Source: Chara braunii (lineage: Eukaryota > Streptophyta > Charophyceae > Charales > Characeae). Taken from it: DNA of 55,034 bases. Position 1 is the first letter of the stretch; the number at the start of each line of letters is the position of its first letter. Positions 1 through 9,525 of this stretch are shown here, piece by piece. Below the pieces are notes generated by a model. It was given only the letters and a program-made list of their open reading frames with translations. It made no database searches and was not told where the DNA came from. A program made the translations under genes and the position numbers. The stretch is taken from positions 1,606,773 to 1,661,806 of the forward strand of contig BFEA01000363.1 of NCBI GenBank assembly GCA_003427395.1, read 5' to 3'.

Positions 1-27
1 GGGGGGGGGGGGGGGGGGGGGGGGGGG
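1..27. repeat. Poly-G run at the window edge
   Basis: The first 27 bases are all G. A homopolymer of this length at a sequence edge may be a real G tract or an assembly or base-calling artefact; the sequence alone cannot decide. Confidence 0.9.
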
Positions 28-1652
28 CATGCACATGGGGTTGGTATAGGCGACCCGGAGGATGTATACGCGAAACCGGGGTGAGTGAACCCGGATGTAA
101 ATCAGGGCAGGCGCCTGTGGCTAGACTGGAACGAAGAGGGGAGGGCGTTTGACCTTTGGGAATGCCGCGGGGGCATTACCCCGATTTGAGATCCATCAGG
201 AGATCCGTTAGATTTTATTAAGATGATACAGAACAGATTAGTTTAGCTCTTGCGCAAAGGTAGCATGTATGGGTCCCGAGGCGCGGGCCGGATTCATGCA
301 TTCAGACAGGGTGGCCTTGTGTCGCACAGATTCCGGAGTGCCGCGGGGCGTAATCTCGACTGAGTCGTTCGGAGCTGTCCGCGAAGATTGGAACGAAACA
401 GAAAAGATTAGCATGGCCCCAGCGGACGTGTTGCTAAGTATAAGGCGGGGGTGAACGCTGACGTTTCGGTTTGCTACCTGCCACGATCACGAGCTCGTCG
501 CATTCGAGCCTTGCGGAGTCGGGCCGAAGTGTAACGGGGCACGGTGACGTAAACTCAGCGTACTCAGTGCAGCTGAAGGGAAGAGGGAAAACGGGTCGAA
601 CCTAGACGAGTAGGCAGGCTGCGTGCGCGCGGTAATGGTGAAGGCTTCGGGCGAGGTCGGGGAGGAATGGCGAGCCCGTTCCTTGATAGACTCGGGCCGG
701 AGGAGAAACGATTTCGGGTTTTTACCCCGGGCTAGTGCGACCACGATGGTGAAGTCCAAAGGATGAGCAAGAGAGTGGGGAAGGAGTTAGTACGGAAGTG
801 CGTGGCGCGAAGGTGTCGAAGGATGGATATGGCCGCGCGTGGAAAGGCAAAGGCCTCGCTTGATTCCTGACGAAACCGAGCGAAAGAAGGTTGCTCGGGA
901 GGTTCTGACACAGGGCGAAACTGTTTATGATGCTAATTTTTGTAGTAATGTAGTAGATTAGCTGTTAACGGAGGGGGGAGGTGCGCCGGGCTATGGCGGG
1001 AGGTGAGGAAAGAGGGGGAGAAAAAACAAGTATACAGGTCGTTTCCGGTTGGATTTGAGCAAGGAAAGGTGGTATCCTGGGGTGTTGGCCCCGGGCGAGT
1101 CAAATGACAGGGTTATTCTAGGTGTAGGTTAGTAAAAAGGGAGGTTGATAGAAAAACTAGTGCGCCAGGGCCACGGCGGGGATGGGTACGACCAGGTGAG
1201 AGAAAGAGAACGAATGAACGGGGGCGGAATCCTTGTCGAGATGCGTCTGGGAGTGGCGGAGTTAACAAGGGCGGGTGTAGTAACGTGGCGAGCGTAGAAG
1301 GGTGAGGGCCACAAGAGCGGGAAGGGAGAACAGGTCTGGGCACCCGCCTGTGCGAAGCACGACCGGAAACGAAAGGCAGCCAGGAAAAGGGGAGTGAACC
1401 TGGGCGACGAATCGTGCCAGGTGCACTCAAGGGTGGAGTAGGAAATAGCAAGATTCGGGGAGATGAGCATGGTGGGGTCAGGATCGGGGAGGGGGTACTT
1501 GTTAGTCTATGAGGTATGTTAGTAGAGGTCGAGCGTGGGAGATCCGCTACTGCGGGGCATGCATCGGGTCGTGCTCGGTGGGAGATTATCTGGGTCGTTT
1601 TTCATGTCGGATTAGCAGGGATACCGCGTGGCCAGCTAAGGGATTGAAGGGC
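28..1652. other. G/A-rich stretch, no gene recognised
   Basis: The plus strand is strongly purine-rich (many GGGGAG and GAAGG runs). The short open frames are proline/serine-rich readings of the complementary pyrimidine strand and show no domain I recognise. I see no RNA gene or clear repeat border. Confidence 0.6.
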
Positions 1653-2411
1653 CTACCTGCTGCCTGCTAGTCTGCACGTCGCACGGTCATGGTCGGACTG
1701 AGGTGAAGGAGGGAGCATTTGAAACGGGGGTGCATCCAACCAGGATTCAGCGAGCGATTCGTTTGACTTTTGCTCATCATAAGGGGTGGAAGTAGCGTAA
1801 CGACCGGCCACCGTTGCAGCGTTTTCCTTCGCTGTGCATGGTGCCCGATCGAAAAGGGCGTACTCGCCACCTTTGCAGCCGGGCTGATTTTATCGGGCCT
1901 TGCACCTAGGTGCATGCGCTCCCGCGTGGACTGCTGCCCGGGTCATGCTCCTACTGCACCTTGCCGAACGAATTAGTGAACATCGGGCTGCTGCCATCCT
2001 CCCCACTGAGGCTATATTGCTGGCACTGGACCCCATTGTGGTGACTACTACGACGAAGTAAGAGCGCGCCATAAAGTTGCGGCACCCTGACTGCTTCATC
2101 TGTTGTGGACAAATAGTAGGAGTGTAAGCAGAGCCGACTACAGGTTGCTGCTGAGCAGGACAGGGTGGTACGGCTACCCACTTCGGTGAGACTGCAGGAT
2201 CGCCACGAGAGGGCAAGGGGTGGTGTACGCTGCCTGCAGTTGGGGCGCGAGAGGCAGGGGTAAAGTCAAGGCTGCGAATGGGGTTACTGTTGTTACTCGG
2301 AGGCCAGCTGGGAGGGGAGTCTGACAAAGTGACCGCGAATTTGACCAAGTTGTTACCTTTGGCCGCTATTGCGGGGGCCCGCAGGCGTTGAAGACTCGAA
2401 GACCCTCTCAA
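1653..2411 (-). pseudogene. Possible degraded coding region, family unknown
   Basis: One minus-strand frame runs from an ATG at 2411 to a TAG at 1653-1655 and is interrupted once, by a TAA at 1890-1892. The N-terminal half is proline/serine-rich, as in many retrotransposon gag proteins. The part beyond the stop (about 78 codons) has a mixed, protein-like composition ending in a serine/proline/aspartate-rich tail. I see no complete CCHC zinc knuckle, so gag identity is only a guess. It could equally be a chance open frame in GC-rich DNA. Confidence 0.25.
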
Positions 2412-2580
2412 GCAAGAGTGTTTTCTTCCTGAGTTTGAGGGTCTCCCACCTTCTTATCTTGCCCTTCTTCTTCTGAGTCTATTCCTCTAGTTCTGAGAGG
2501 AAGGCGGCAGGCGGGCGTGTGGCCCGTAACCCGCGCCAAGGCCTTTGTGGGATGTTGCCCCACGGATTGCGGGAGCTCTG

Positions 2581-2603
2581 CCGGGACTCAGGCGGGGTCC
2601 AAG
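2581..2603 (+). other. Hairpin with compensatory changes relative to copy 2
   Basis: CCGGGACT (2581-2588) faces GGTCCAAG (2596-2603) around the loop CAGGCGG. The five loop-proximal positions pair, the innermost being T-G. In copy 2 (47653-47675) the same position reads, on the minus strand, CCGGAGTT, loop CAGGAGC, AACTCCGG, a perfect 8-bp stem. G-C has become A-T, A-T has become G-C, and C-G has become T-A at three consecutive pairs, while the flanking GAGCTCTG and AGGCAGGGAACT stay identical. Confidence 0.75.
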
Positions 2604-2886
2604 AGGCAGGGAACTGAGTGGTAATCCTCAGACCCCCTCTATAAACCCCATTATAAACCCTATATTTATATCTCCCTATGTTTGACTGAGTGGATTTTGT
2701 GGATTTTGTACTTGGTTTTGAGTTTGACTTTCAGGACATAAGTCAGATTGAAGTAAAGGAATGGATGGGCAAATCTCAGTTTCAGTTTGTTGATTGCCTG
2801 AAAGCAGATTGTGAATGAAATGGGTTGCATCTTGGGGAAGGTTGGGAGAAAAGCAGTATTGTATGCAGTCTGGTTGGGTCATTGAG

Positions 2887-3818
2887 GCTGGGAGGTCCCC
2901 ATAAGTTTAGGGAAGCCCAGCGCGTTGTTTATTTTTGGATTGCATGAAGCCTCTGGCCGCTCTATAAGTTTAGGTAGCCCGAAGCTCTAAAGGTTGGGAT
3001 GTCCCCATAAGTTTGGGAAGACCTGGTGCTGTAAATTGCATGGAGGGTCAGGATGCTCTATAAGTTTAGGTGTCCTGACTGCTCTAACACGTGAGGGTTG
3101 ATTGTGCCTGATCTTCAGGGGCTCAGAGCGCTTTATAAGTTTAGGTGCCCTGAGTCGCCTTGTTTGTTAGGGGACTCTTTCTGTTTTTTGTTTCTGAATA
3201 AGGAGGTCTAAACCGCTCTATAAGTTTAGGTGGTTCATCCCTTCTCCTGTCTGAGGGGATAACTCGGGCAGGAGGCAGGCCGCTCTATAAGTTTAGGTAG
3301 CCTGTCTCATTGCCTCGCACAGACTGGATCAGAGAGAAACGAATCTGGCAGAGGATCAGACCGCTCCATAAGTTTAGGTGGTCTGCTCCAATACCTCGCA
3401 CATGCTGGAACCCAATGGATATAACCTGGCTATATTATATTACTATGCTATTACNAACAGGCNGGTCANNCCGCTCTATAAGTTTAGGTAGCCTGACTAT
3501 AGCTTATCACAACTGAAGAGAGTATAACTAAGAGATATGACTGAAAGTAANCTTGGGCAGGCTGAGCAATGTTCTAAGTTGAGCGGCTCAGCCTTATGTT
3601 TCCTCTGAAGACTAAGTTCAAAGAGGTATATATAACTTGGCTACTTAAACAAGTCCAGGGCGACTAGAGTGGTCTAGTCAGATACCCAAAGNANAGAGAA
3701 GTAGTANTGCTCTCTGTTTGTGTATACTTGGCTAAGTCNGAACGCTCTATAAGTTTAGGTATTCTGACTTTAGGCCTGGNTAAGTTNGNCGCGCTCTGTA
3801 AGTTCAGGTNCCCTGACC
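2887..3818 (+). repeat. Array of eleven hairpins with constant loop and variable stems
   Basis: The word GCTCTATAAGTTTAGGT, or a close variant, occurs at about 2898, 2959, 3003, 3055, 3130, 3215, 3282, 3363, 3473, 3744 and 3793. Most copies are bracketed by complementary arms that differ from unit to unit. Examples are GTCAGGA/TCCTGAC (3047-3053/3073-3079), CAGACC/GGTCTG (3357-3362/3380-3385), GGCAGGC/GCCTGTC (3274-3280/3300-3306, one G-T) and GCTGGG/CCCAGC (2887-2892/2916-2921). A further pair is AAGTCNGAA/TTCTGACTT (3734-3742/3762-3770). Units at 2959, 3003, 3215 and 3793 have weaker stems of 3 to 5 pairs. Spacing is irregular (about 35 to 270 bp), so this is not a simple tandem satellite. 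Function is unknown. Confidence 0.85.
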
Positions 3819-4104
3819 TATGCCTTATGTNAGTTGGGTATAAAAGGGGTAACTTACTGAGNAAGCATGAACTATTGGTTGCTAAAGGAACCTGGGGATG
3901 GTGAGAGTACTTACCTTTGTGGTTTGGCCTGCATGTGGCTGAGTGAGATTACTACTTGGTCTGGGTTTGAGGTTGAGAGGGAGTTGCTTTAGAGGCTCGC
4001 CATGTGCTAGAGCGACAGAAGTTAGGTCAATTCCTGCATTTTCTGAGTTGACTTTATTTTGCTTAGATCGATTCTTGCATTTTCTGAGGCTCGCTGTTAC
4101 ATTT

Positions 4105-4305
4105 GGACTTGTATAAATTTTGGAAAGCTACTTTCCCTACGAGAAGCGCTGCCGAAATTTTTACAGATTCGAGGAGTTAGACAAATTTTGACTTGTCGAA
4201 GTTCAACTTGTCTTTTTGTATATCCCACTTAGTAAAAATTTGGAAAGTCTCCTTTTCTAAGGGGAGTGCTGCCCAAATTTTTGCTAATCCAGGGAGTTAG
4301 ACAGA
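4105..4305 (+). repeat. Two-unit hairpin repeat
   Basis: Two related units of about 90 bp start near 4109 and 4220. Each has the order AAATTTTGG/AAATTTGG, AAAG, an inner pyrimidine-rich segment, a GCTGCC word, a complementary AAATTTTT arm and then GAGTTAGACA. In the second unit the outer arms AAAAATTTGG and CCAAATTTTT pair perfectly, and the inner CTCC/GGAG also pairs. In the first unit the outer arms pair with one mismatch. They lie inside hairpin-rich copy 1. Confidence 0.65.
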
Positions 4306-4531
4306 ATAGGGAAGATTCAACCATTAGTCTACCTTTGCTTTGGGCATTGGCTTAGTTGTAGGTTTGAACTTAGTTGGCAGGGAGCTTTGAGTGGAAATGT
4401 GTTATGGAGGTTTATCCCCCATATGTTGATGATTTAGCTTGGGCATTTGACCTATCTTGTGTTACAAGTCCTTTGGGGTGTCTGATTCAAGATCAGGACT
4501 AGATTCAGCTTGATGCCTTGAGGATCATCTT

Positions 4532-4550
4532 CTGTTATCACTGATAACAG
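4532..4550 (+). other. Conserved 8-bp inverted repeat (block 2 of the family)
   Basis: CTGTTATC and GATAACAG form a perfect 8-bp stem with a 3-base loop. The same stem occurs in copy 2 at 45271-45290 with a 4-base loop. It is followed in both copies, in element orientation, by a GTCGGTTG/ATCGGTTG word, which makes this block one of the anchors proving homology of the two copies. Confidence 0.75.
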
Positions 4551-5084
4551 GTCGGTTGCCGATCCGTCGGTCTTCGACTCGATTCCAACTCACTCCCCAT
4601 GATCAACCTAAAAGGCTTTAGCCCTTGTGGTTTTACTGTTTGTTAAGGGTTTCACCCGGACTTTTATTGAATGGTCATTTAACAAAGGTACTGAGTATTT
4701 AATTGAGGTTGGTTGGATCGGCAGTTGGGGCTTGTATGGCTAAAGCGAAGGGGTATGAGCATAGAGAGTGGTCGGGGTTGACTCNGTNTAGTGCGTGTTT
4801 TGTCGCTTGATTCTTGGTGTGATTGCAGGTATGCCCTGTGGCTCGGATTTTGGATTTGGACTGCCTGCGATCCCATATACATACGTATGGTTGTGAGAAG
4901 TCTCATTGTGCCTGTGAGAAGTGATCGTCATTTCTATTTCCCTTATGCTTGTATATGTGGGTATACTTATGATGAGTTTTCGGGAGGCCTAAGAGGCCAT
5001 GTTAAAACCCGCTTAAAGGTTGAGGTCGAGGGGCGCAGGGGAGACCCTCCCTTCTGCCTATTTGTGTCTTAGGGCTTTTATAGT

Positions 5085-5345
5085 CGGACGTTGGTCTTGG
5101 GCCGGGATTCAAGGTCCTTGTCCAGGACACCCCAAGTCGTAGACTCTGCAGGGAAGGGGTTTCCCCTCGCACAGAGCCTATTTACTTTGGCCGGCGAGAC
5201 ACCCCACCTTGAAGGCGGAAGTGTCGCGAGGGCCGAACAACGCGTCCTTCAGCCGTTCAATATCGTGAGGGTTGACCCCTCGTGATGTGTTCCTTCAGCC
5301 ATTCAATATCGCGGGGGCGGAGCCGCGATTACCACGTATGATTTG
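5085..5345 (+). repeat. GC-rich hairpin cluster
   Basis: Two copies of CCTTCAGCC(G/A)TTCAATATCG (5249 and 5291) are each followed by a different short inverted repeat. The first is GAGGG/CCCTC-type pairing in 5266-5283; the second is ATCGCGG/CCGCGAT near 5307-5330. A GGGG-TTT-CCCC fold lies at about 5156. No coding potential was recognised. Confidence 0.5.
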
Positions 5346-5689
5346 CATCGGTGGTTGGTATATAATAGGTCCGCGGCCGCGAAGTTTTATGTTAGAATCT
5401 TGCGCACGACGGTCCGTCGCCTGATGTTTAAAAGTTATGGGATCGTCGGGCTCGCACGCAGGCACGGCGCTTGGGATTATTGTAGGCCGCCGGCACCATC
5501 CGTAGAGGGGAAGGGTACCCCAAGGTCATGAGCCCCTTTTAGACAAGGGGGGCATTTGCCCTATTCCCTCTTCCTGTTTTCGTGTGTGTTGTGTTTGCTT
5601 TTGAAGGATTATTATGGTTGGACGTTATAGTCCGTGGCAGCCGTCAAAGTCAAACCCCTTAACTTACGCCCAGGCCCGATGAGGACCTA

Positions 5690-5840
5690 TCCCGAGGGCC
5701 GCGAGAGACAACTACCACCACAGGTTTTTGACCTGTGTACCACCCGCTCTGCACAAGGGTGCAGAAGAGGGTGTGTGGTCTCCAACCGCGCAGGGCGGTT
5801 GTCCAGCGTTGAGAGATTAACCCTCAAGGCGCGTGTCAGC
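5690..5840 (+). repeat. Run of short perfect hairpins
   Basis: Consecutive inverted repeats include CACAGGT/ACCTGTG (about 5720-5738), CTGCAC/GTGCAG (about 5750-5765) and AACCGC/GCGGTT (about 5788-5801). The density of short perfect stems matches the rest of copy 1. The corresponding stretch appears to be absent from the shorter copy 2. Confidence 0.5.
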
Positions 5841-6264
5841 CGANACTTGAGTGTCGAATACGGNCTCGACATTAACGAGGACCGCGTGAGTANGNGTACT
5901 ACATAGTATGCCATCATTGCGACTGCNTGCGTNCGCTTGCATTGCGAGTCGATATGAGATAGCCCTGCATCCNCGCNGTTTTATACNGACTCCCGNNCGC
6001 AACNCCNACCCGATTTNCGCGGTGGAGAGTTATAGGACGGCTACCGAGGGNCTAGGAGCGTTGTCNCGTTGTTTGTGTTGNGTTGTTCGTGTGGGTCGTN
6101 TGAACGTACNTGTGTGTGTGTATACTGTTGTTTGTGGTTNTTAGAGTGGTGTGNGNGTAGTGTGTGGGATGCGTCCTAGTCGACCGACGTCGAGCCGCGC
6201 TTGGNACTTCAGCCCCCCAAGGTGTCGGCTCGCGCGCGGGTNAGATAGGCGTATTACCGCGNGT

Positions 6265-6460
6265 ACCCNCTATGCTACAGCGAACGAGAAACACCCTCGG
6301 CTGNTCCGCCTCTGCNATTGCAACCGAGTAGCTTTCGTATTGTGAACNGGTAGCTCGNCGGGGATANGCCCACCGAAGGGAGGTGACAACTCCCGTAAGG
6401 TGTAGGTAAGTTGTGCCTCGCGTAGGCCCTATCCTGTCGTAGGGGCTCGCGAGAGGTATG
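6265..6460 (+). repeat. Conserved right-hand block of the hairpin-rich family
   Basis: This block aligns with the minus strand of 44470-44670, with shared words CTCGGCTG, GGTAGCTC, GGTGACAAC, GGTAAGTTGT and CTCGCGTCG/CTCGCGTAG. Several words sit in the loops of potential hairpins, for example GGGAG...CTCCC around GTGACAA and CCCTA...TAGGG around the CCTGTCG loop. One stem pair changes from A-T here to G-C in copy 2. N calls interrupt parts of the block. Confidence 0.6.
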
Positions 6461-6584
6461 GCTGGCGCANTCAACCAGANCGGCCTAAGGAANCTCCATT
6501 TGCGTGCTCNTGTTNAGATAGGGGCTGGCGCACTCAACCAGAGCGGCCTAAGGAAACTCCATTTGCGTGCTCCTGTTGAGATAG
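6461..6584 (+). repeat. 62-bp direct duplication, likely assembly-derived
   Basis: A segment beginning GGCTGGCGCA and ending GAGATAG is present twice in direct succession. The first copy carries five N calls and the second is clean. Apart from the Ns the two are essentially identical. A mis-joined contig overlap explains this more simply than a biological tandem duplication. Confidence 0.7.
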
Positions 6585-6686
6585 GTCCAACTCCTGCGTG
6601 ACGCGACCAAGAGGGTATCGCACTGTCGCGCGTGGTGCCGGATCGATGCGCTCGACAATGCTTACACTTCCTCTTGGACCCGATGA

Positions 6687-7022
6687 CTATTTTCCCAAAA
6701 AACGCCCAGTTGCAGAGAAGGTAAGCTGCATCGTGCTAGCTTTTGCCGCCCTCACAACTTCCTTGAATCCTTCCATCTCTNTCTTATCGCNCAACTCNCT
6801 CTCTTTATCCAGGAGCTTGAGCATCTTNCCGATATCATTCACTCTAATNGCTGTCTTCTCGTCTATTATTCCACTTTCTTTCAGCTTTGNTNGTACTTCC
6901 TCANTCAACTTGTCANATTNTCCATGCTTAAGAGAATTNACATGTCNATGATGATNAGGATGATGTCTGTCANTTATCACAAAAGTCTGCTCTTNACNNG
7001 TGACAGGATCCTNAAGAGAGAG
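6687..7022 (-). pseudogene. TE1: coding remnant downstream of protease
   Basis: Beyond the TGA at 7023-7025 that ends the gag-protease frame, a minus-strand frame continues to a stop at 6687. It has a histidine-rich patch near its start and a lysine/glutamate-rich, probably helical segment afterwards. This resembles the linker between protease and reverse transcriptase in gypsy polyproteins, but no catalytic motif is visible and several codons contain N. It probably belonged to the same polyprotein before the stop arose. Confidence 0.4.
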
Positions 7023-8450
7023 TCAGGCCGCTCCATCATGGCCGAAGAAGGCNCAAGCCTCCATTCTATGTAAGAAAGGGGCTCCGAGAATNCAGTCATG
7101 ATCCAAGTTGGGAACCACAAAACTAAGGATCTCANCCCGTAAAGTTCCAATCCGAATANGCAAATCATCAATAAAACCTTCCAAAGGCAGNAACCCGTCG
7201 ATATTNNAAAGCTGATGATTANCCTTTCTATCTATTCCAANCCTACATGATCTCATCGTGGNCGATGACATAAGAACCATCTTAGCCCCGGAGTCCACTA
7301 GGACTCTAACTTTCACGTCGTTTACNTAGATATTCAAGTAGCCACANGACATGTTGCCAAACCTCATCTTGGTCCCAGNCNGGNCTCTTTCCANATGCTG
7401 AGGGAANAATCTTAGGNTATTGATTTCTACCTTCCGCCTTTCAACCATNTTTTTAAGTTNTTCTCTAAACTTTGGCACCAAGGCTACCGCCTCCTTCCAN
7501 GATANGGTGATCTCGGTTTCTTNAAGTAGTTTCTTTACTACTTCATCTATCGAGACACNCTCCNCNANCTCGGATNTCAAGACCACCTTCNTCTTTTTCC
7601 CNGCAACTTCCTTTCCTTTCNCTTCCTTCACTAGNTCCTTGGTCCCATCGATCAGCTGGTTAAGCTCTNTTTGAGACTTCTCCCGCTTTTTCTCTTCAAC
7701 CTCTCTCTGACNNATATGGGATACNTTCAGGTTTTGGCTTCCAGGATTGTCGTCTCGAGCCACTATCTCCGGAGGTAGCATACCGTCAAAGGTGAGAACA
7801 TTAACCCTAGCCTTCTTCTTTTTATCTTTATTGGCCCTAGCCTTTTCTAGGATTACCGCTCGTATCCCTCNTTTGACTCGGAAGTCTATCTTGTTCCAAT
7901 TGGCATCAAAGATATGCCTATTGGCGTTTCTCTTNACAATCCNTTCTTCAAGCTCTTTTTCTAANGTCGGACACCGGGTTANAGTATGGCCTTCCTCGTC
8001 ACAATAATAACATCNGAAGGGGNCATCTCTCCTTTNTNAATCTCGACNCTTATTATCTTTCTTCCAATCTCGGTCGCGCTTCTTCTTTTNCCTCTCTTTT
8101 CTCCTTCGCCTAGCGTCTTCCTCATCACTACTCTCGCTCTCACTTTCACTCTCTTCCTTTTGCTTCTCCTTCTTTTTTTTTTCCTTACCTTCTTCGGCTC
8201 CAATAAGTACTTGAGTTGTTGGGGCAGGAAGGGTTAACTTTTCGAAGTTACCAAGCTTAACGAGAAGACCAAGGATCTCCTCGGCCTTCAAGTTTCCTCC
8301 TGCAGTTGCCTCAACATTTCCCTCTCTTGCACTAGTGATTGCTTTTATCTGTTCCAAAGACCATTTTCTGTTGGATACGGAAGACAGCTCACATACCATC
8401 TCAACCACTTCATCCCACTTTAGAGGATAATGGGCAGCGCGATTTACCAC
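7023..8450 (-). pseudogene. gag: TE1: gag C-terminal half (CCHC knuckle) plus aspartic protease
   Basis: This frame of 475 codons contains a long charged low-complexity stretch (residues 88-142, lysine/glutamate/serine-rich) and a zinc knuckle C147-YY-C150-DEEG-H155-x4-C160 with the exact C-x2-C-x4-H-x4-C spacing of nucleocapsid proteins. Near the end is a retropepsin-like protease with the active-site motif VDSG (D386) and the downstream ILGAPF motif (from residue 454). The knuckle binds element RNA and the protease would process the polyprotein. The first methionine here is not the real start: the preceding gag domain lies at 8506-9009 in another frame. About 27 codons contain N. The frame ends at a TGA with coding-like sequence beyond it. 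Confidence 0.85.
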
Positions 8451-8505
8451 ACTCTTTCTCTCGTCCTCCGCGCAGTTAGTCAGTAGGACATGACATTTTT
8501 ATGCC

Positions 8506-9009
8506 TCATCTTAGAAAGGGTACTATCCGTGCAGCCCTCTCAAAGTCCTCTAGAAATTGATCGAGGGTAGCATACTTGGAGCGTCGTACATCGAACAAAT
8601 TTTGCATAGTTGTTGGAACATCATACCTAGCATACTCCTCTAACATCTTTTGTCTAATTTCCGCCCATGTTGTCAACTCTTGTGTCGTTTTTGTTACCGA
8701 TACCCTCATCTTCGGTTCAACATAGGCTAGCAGAGCTTTCAACTTCTGTTTATCTGACCATTCATGGCTCCTACCGAAGATATCATAGTCTTCCAGGAAC
8801 TCCCTAACCTTGGTTCCATCAAAGCAGGGTATGTTATCTGGAGGTACCTTAGCTCTTGGAAGGTCTAGACGGACATTCATAGTGCCCATCCCGGTATTCA
8901 CGGCCTCTATTCGGTTCGACATCTCTCGAAGAACCACGGTAGTGGTCACTTCTCCATCCTCAGCAGAGGAGCTAGCAAGGCTTTGCCGTGCGTTCGGTCC
9001 TTTGACCAT
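8506..9009 (-). pseudogene. gag: TE1: gag N-terminal (capsid-like) domain
   Basis: This frame of 167 codons has the retrotransposon gag pattern: a short unstructured N-terminus, then PCFDGTKVREFLEDY (from residue 61), followed by helices with TWAEIRQKMLEEY. The gag capsid domain builds the virus-like particle. The start at 9009 lies 26 bases after the TAG that ends the last A-family frame. Between 8506 and 8450 the reading frame changes and a TAA near 8500 interrupts the continuing frame, so this copy cannot make full-length gag. The conserved protein sequence resumes directly at the following frame (7023-8450). Confidence 0.8.
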
Positions 9010-9034
9010 CCTCTCTAGTTTACTTGTTACGCTC

Positions 9035-9457
9035 CTACTTCTTCCTGAAACTTTTCTCTCTTATGATTACGTTTAAAATTGGTTCCCAGTTCCTGCCCTC
9101 AATCAAACTTTCTGGCAGATGGGGCTCAGGAAACCTATCAAACACAATCGCTGTTAAGTCACTAACTACTCTTATCCCTTTTCTTTCTAATTCCTTCTTC
9201 TCTTAGTTAATTATATTACTAATCCAACTTCGAAGAGACTCACGATCTGTCCCTTTCTATCTCAATGAGGGAACATAGGGTCGGATATTGTATTCACCAG
9301 TGTCAAGCAACTTCACTACAAGGAGATACGTCTTCTCAAGTGGATGCTTCTCCTCCAGGGATATGCAGCGCTCTATCTTGTAGGGAAAAACTCCTCCGCT
9401 GGTGAAAGGAACTAAAGCGTCTAGCGCCGCCGTGAGCCTTGGGCAGTATCCAGGCAT
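9035..9457 (-). pseudogene. A-family frame, copy A5 (two in-frame stops)
   Basis: This is a member of an unrecognised small-protein family seen four times at 9035-11468. It starts at ATG 9457 and carries GGVFPYKIERC (residues 21-31), then LVVKLLDTGEYNIRPYV, then a TAG at 9257-9259. The same frame goes on after the stop, with another stop (TAA, 9203-9205), to a conserved C-terminal motif EGRNWEPILNVIIRE and a TAG at 9035-9037. Preservation of the family motifs downstream of both stops argues that this was one protein of about 140 residues, now a pseudogene. It lies immediately 5' of gag. Function unknown. Confidence 0.65.
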
Positions 9458-9525
9458 TGCCTAGCCCCTAGCGACCCCCATGATCCATCTTTATCTTCGA
9501 TCCGTCTAATTCTTTCTTGTGCTTA

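Larger units (their letters stand above)
2560..6650 (+). repeat. Hairpin-rich repeat family, copy 1
   Basis: Three separated blocks of this region reappear, in the same order, on the minus strand at 44335-47700. 2565-2616 matches 47640-47695, 4525-4590 matches 45235-45300, and 6265-6610 matches 44420-44690. The intervening DNA differs in length and sequence but is also full of inverted repeats. No frame codes for a recognisable protein. Isolated N calls from 3455 onward are typical of a collapsed repeat. The right limit is uncertain: similarity fades at about 6610-6650, where TE1 coding sequence on the other strand begins. It is not obviously an LTR, SINE or Helitron. Borders and class are inference; the three-block homology is directly visible. 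Confidence 0.75.

Noticed and set aside
1113-1470. Overlapping proline/serine-rich minus-strand open frames of about 112 codons
   Set aside because: They are two frames of the same purine-rich strand read backwards, with low-complexity composition and no domain or conserved start.
2887-3818. CRISPR-like appearance (short repeat with variable spacers)
   Set aside because: Spacing is irregular, the variable parts are the stems of hairpins rather than unrelated spacers, and the window is eukaryotic with no cas genes. The same reasoning applies to 46386-47015.
2560-6650. Interpretation of the hairpin-rich family as the LTR of TE1
   Set aside because: The TE1 primer site places its 5' LTR above 11675, and no sequence there matches this region. 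The family copy also runs on the opposite strand to TE1 and recurs next to the unrelated TE2 region.
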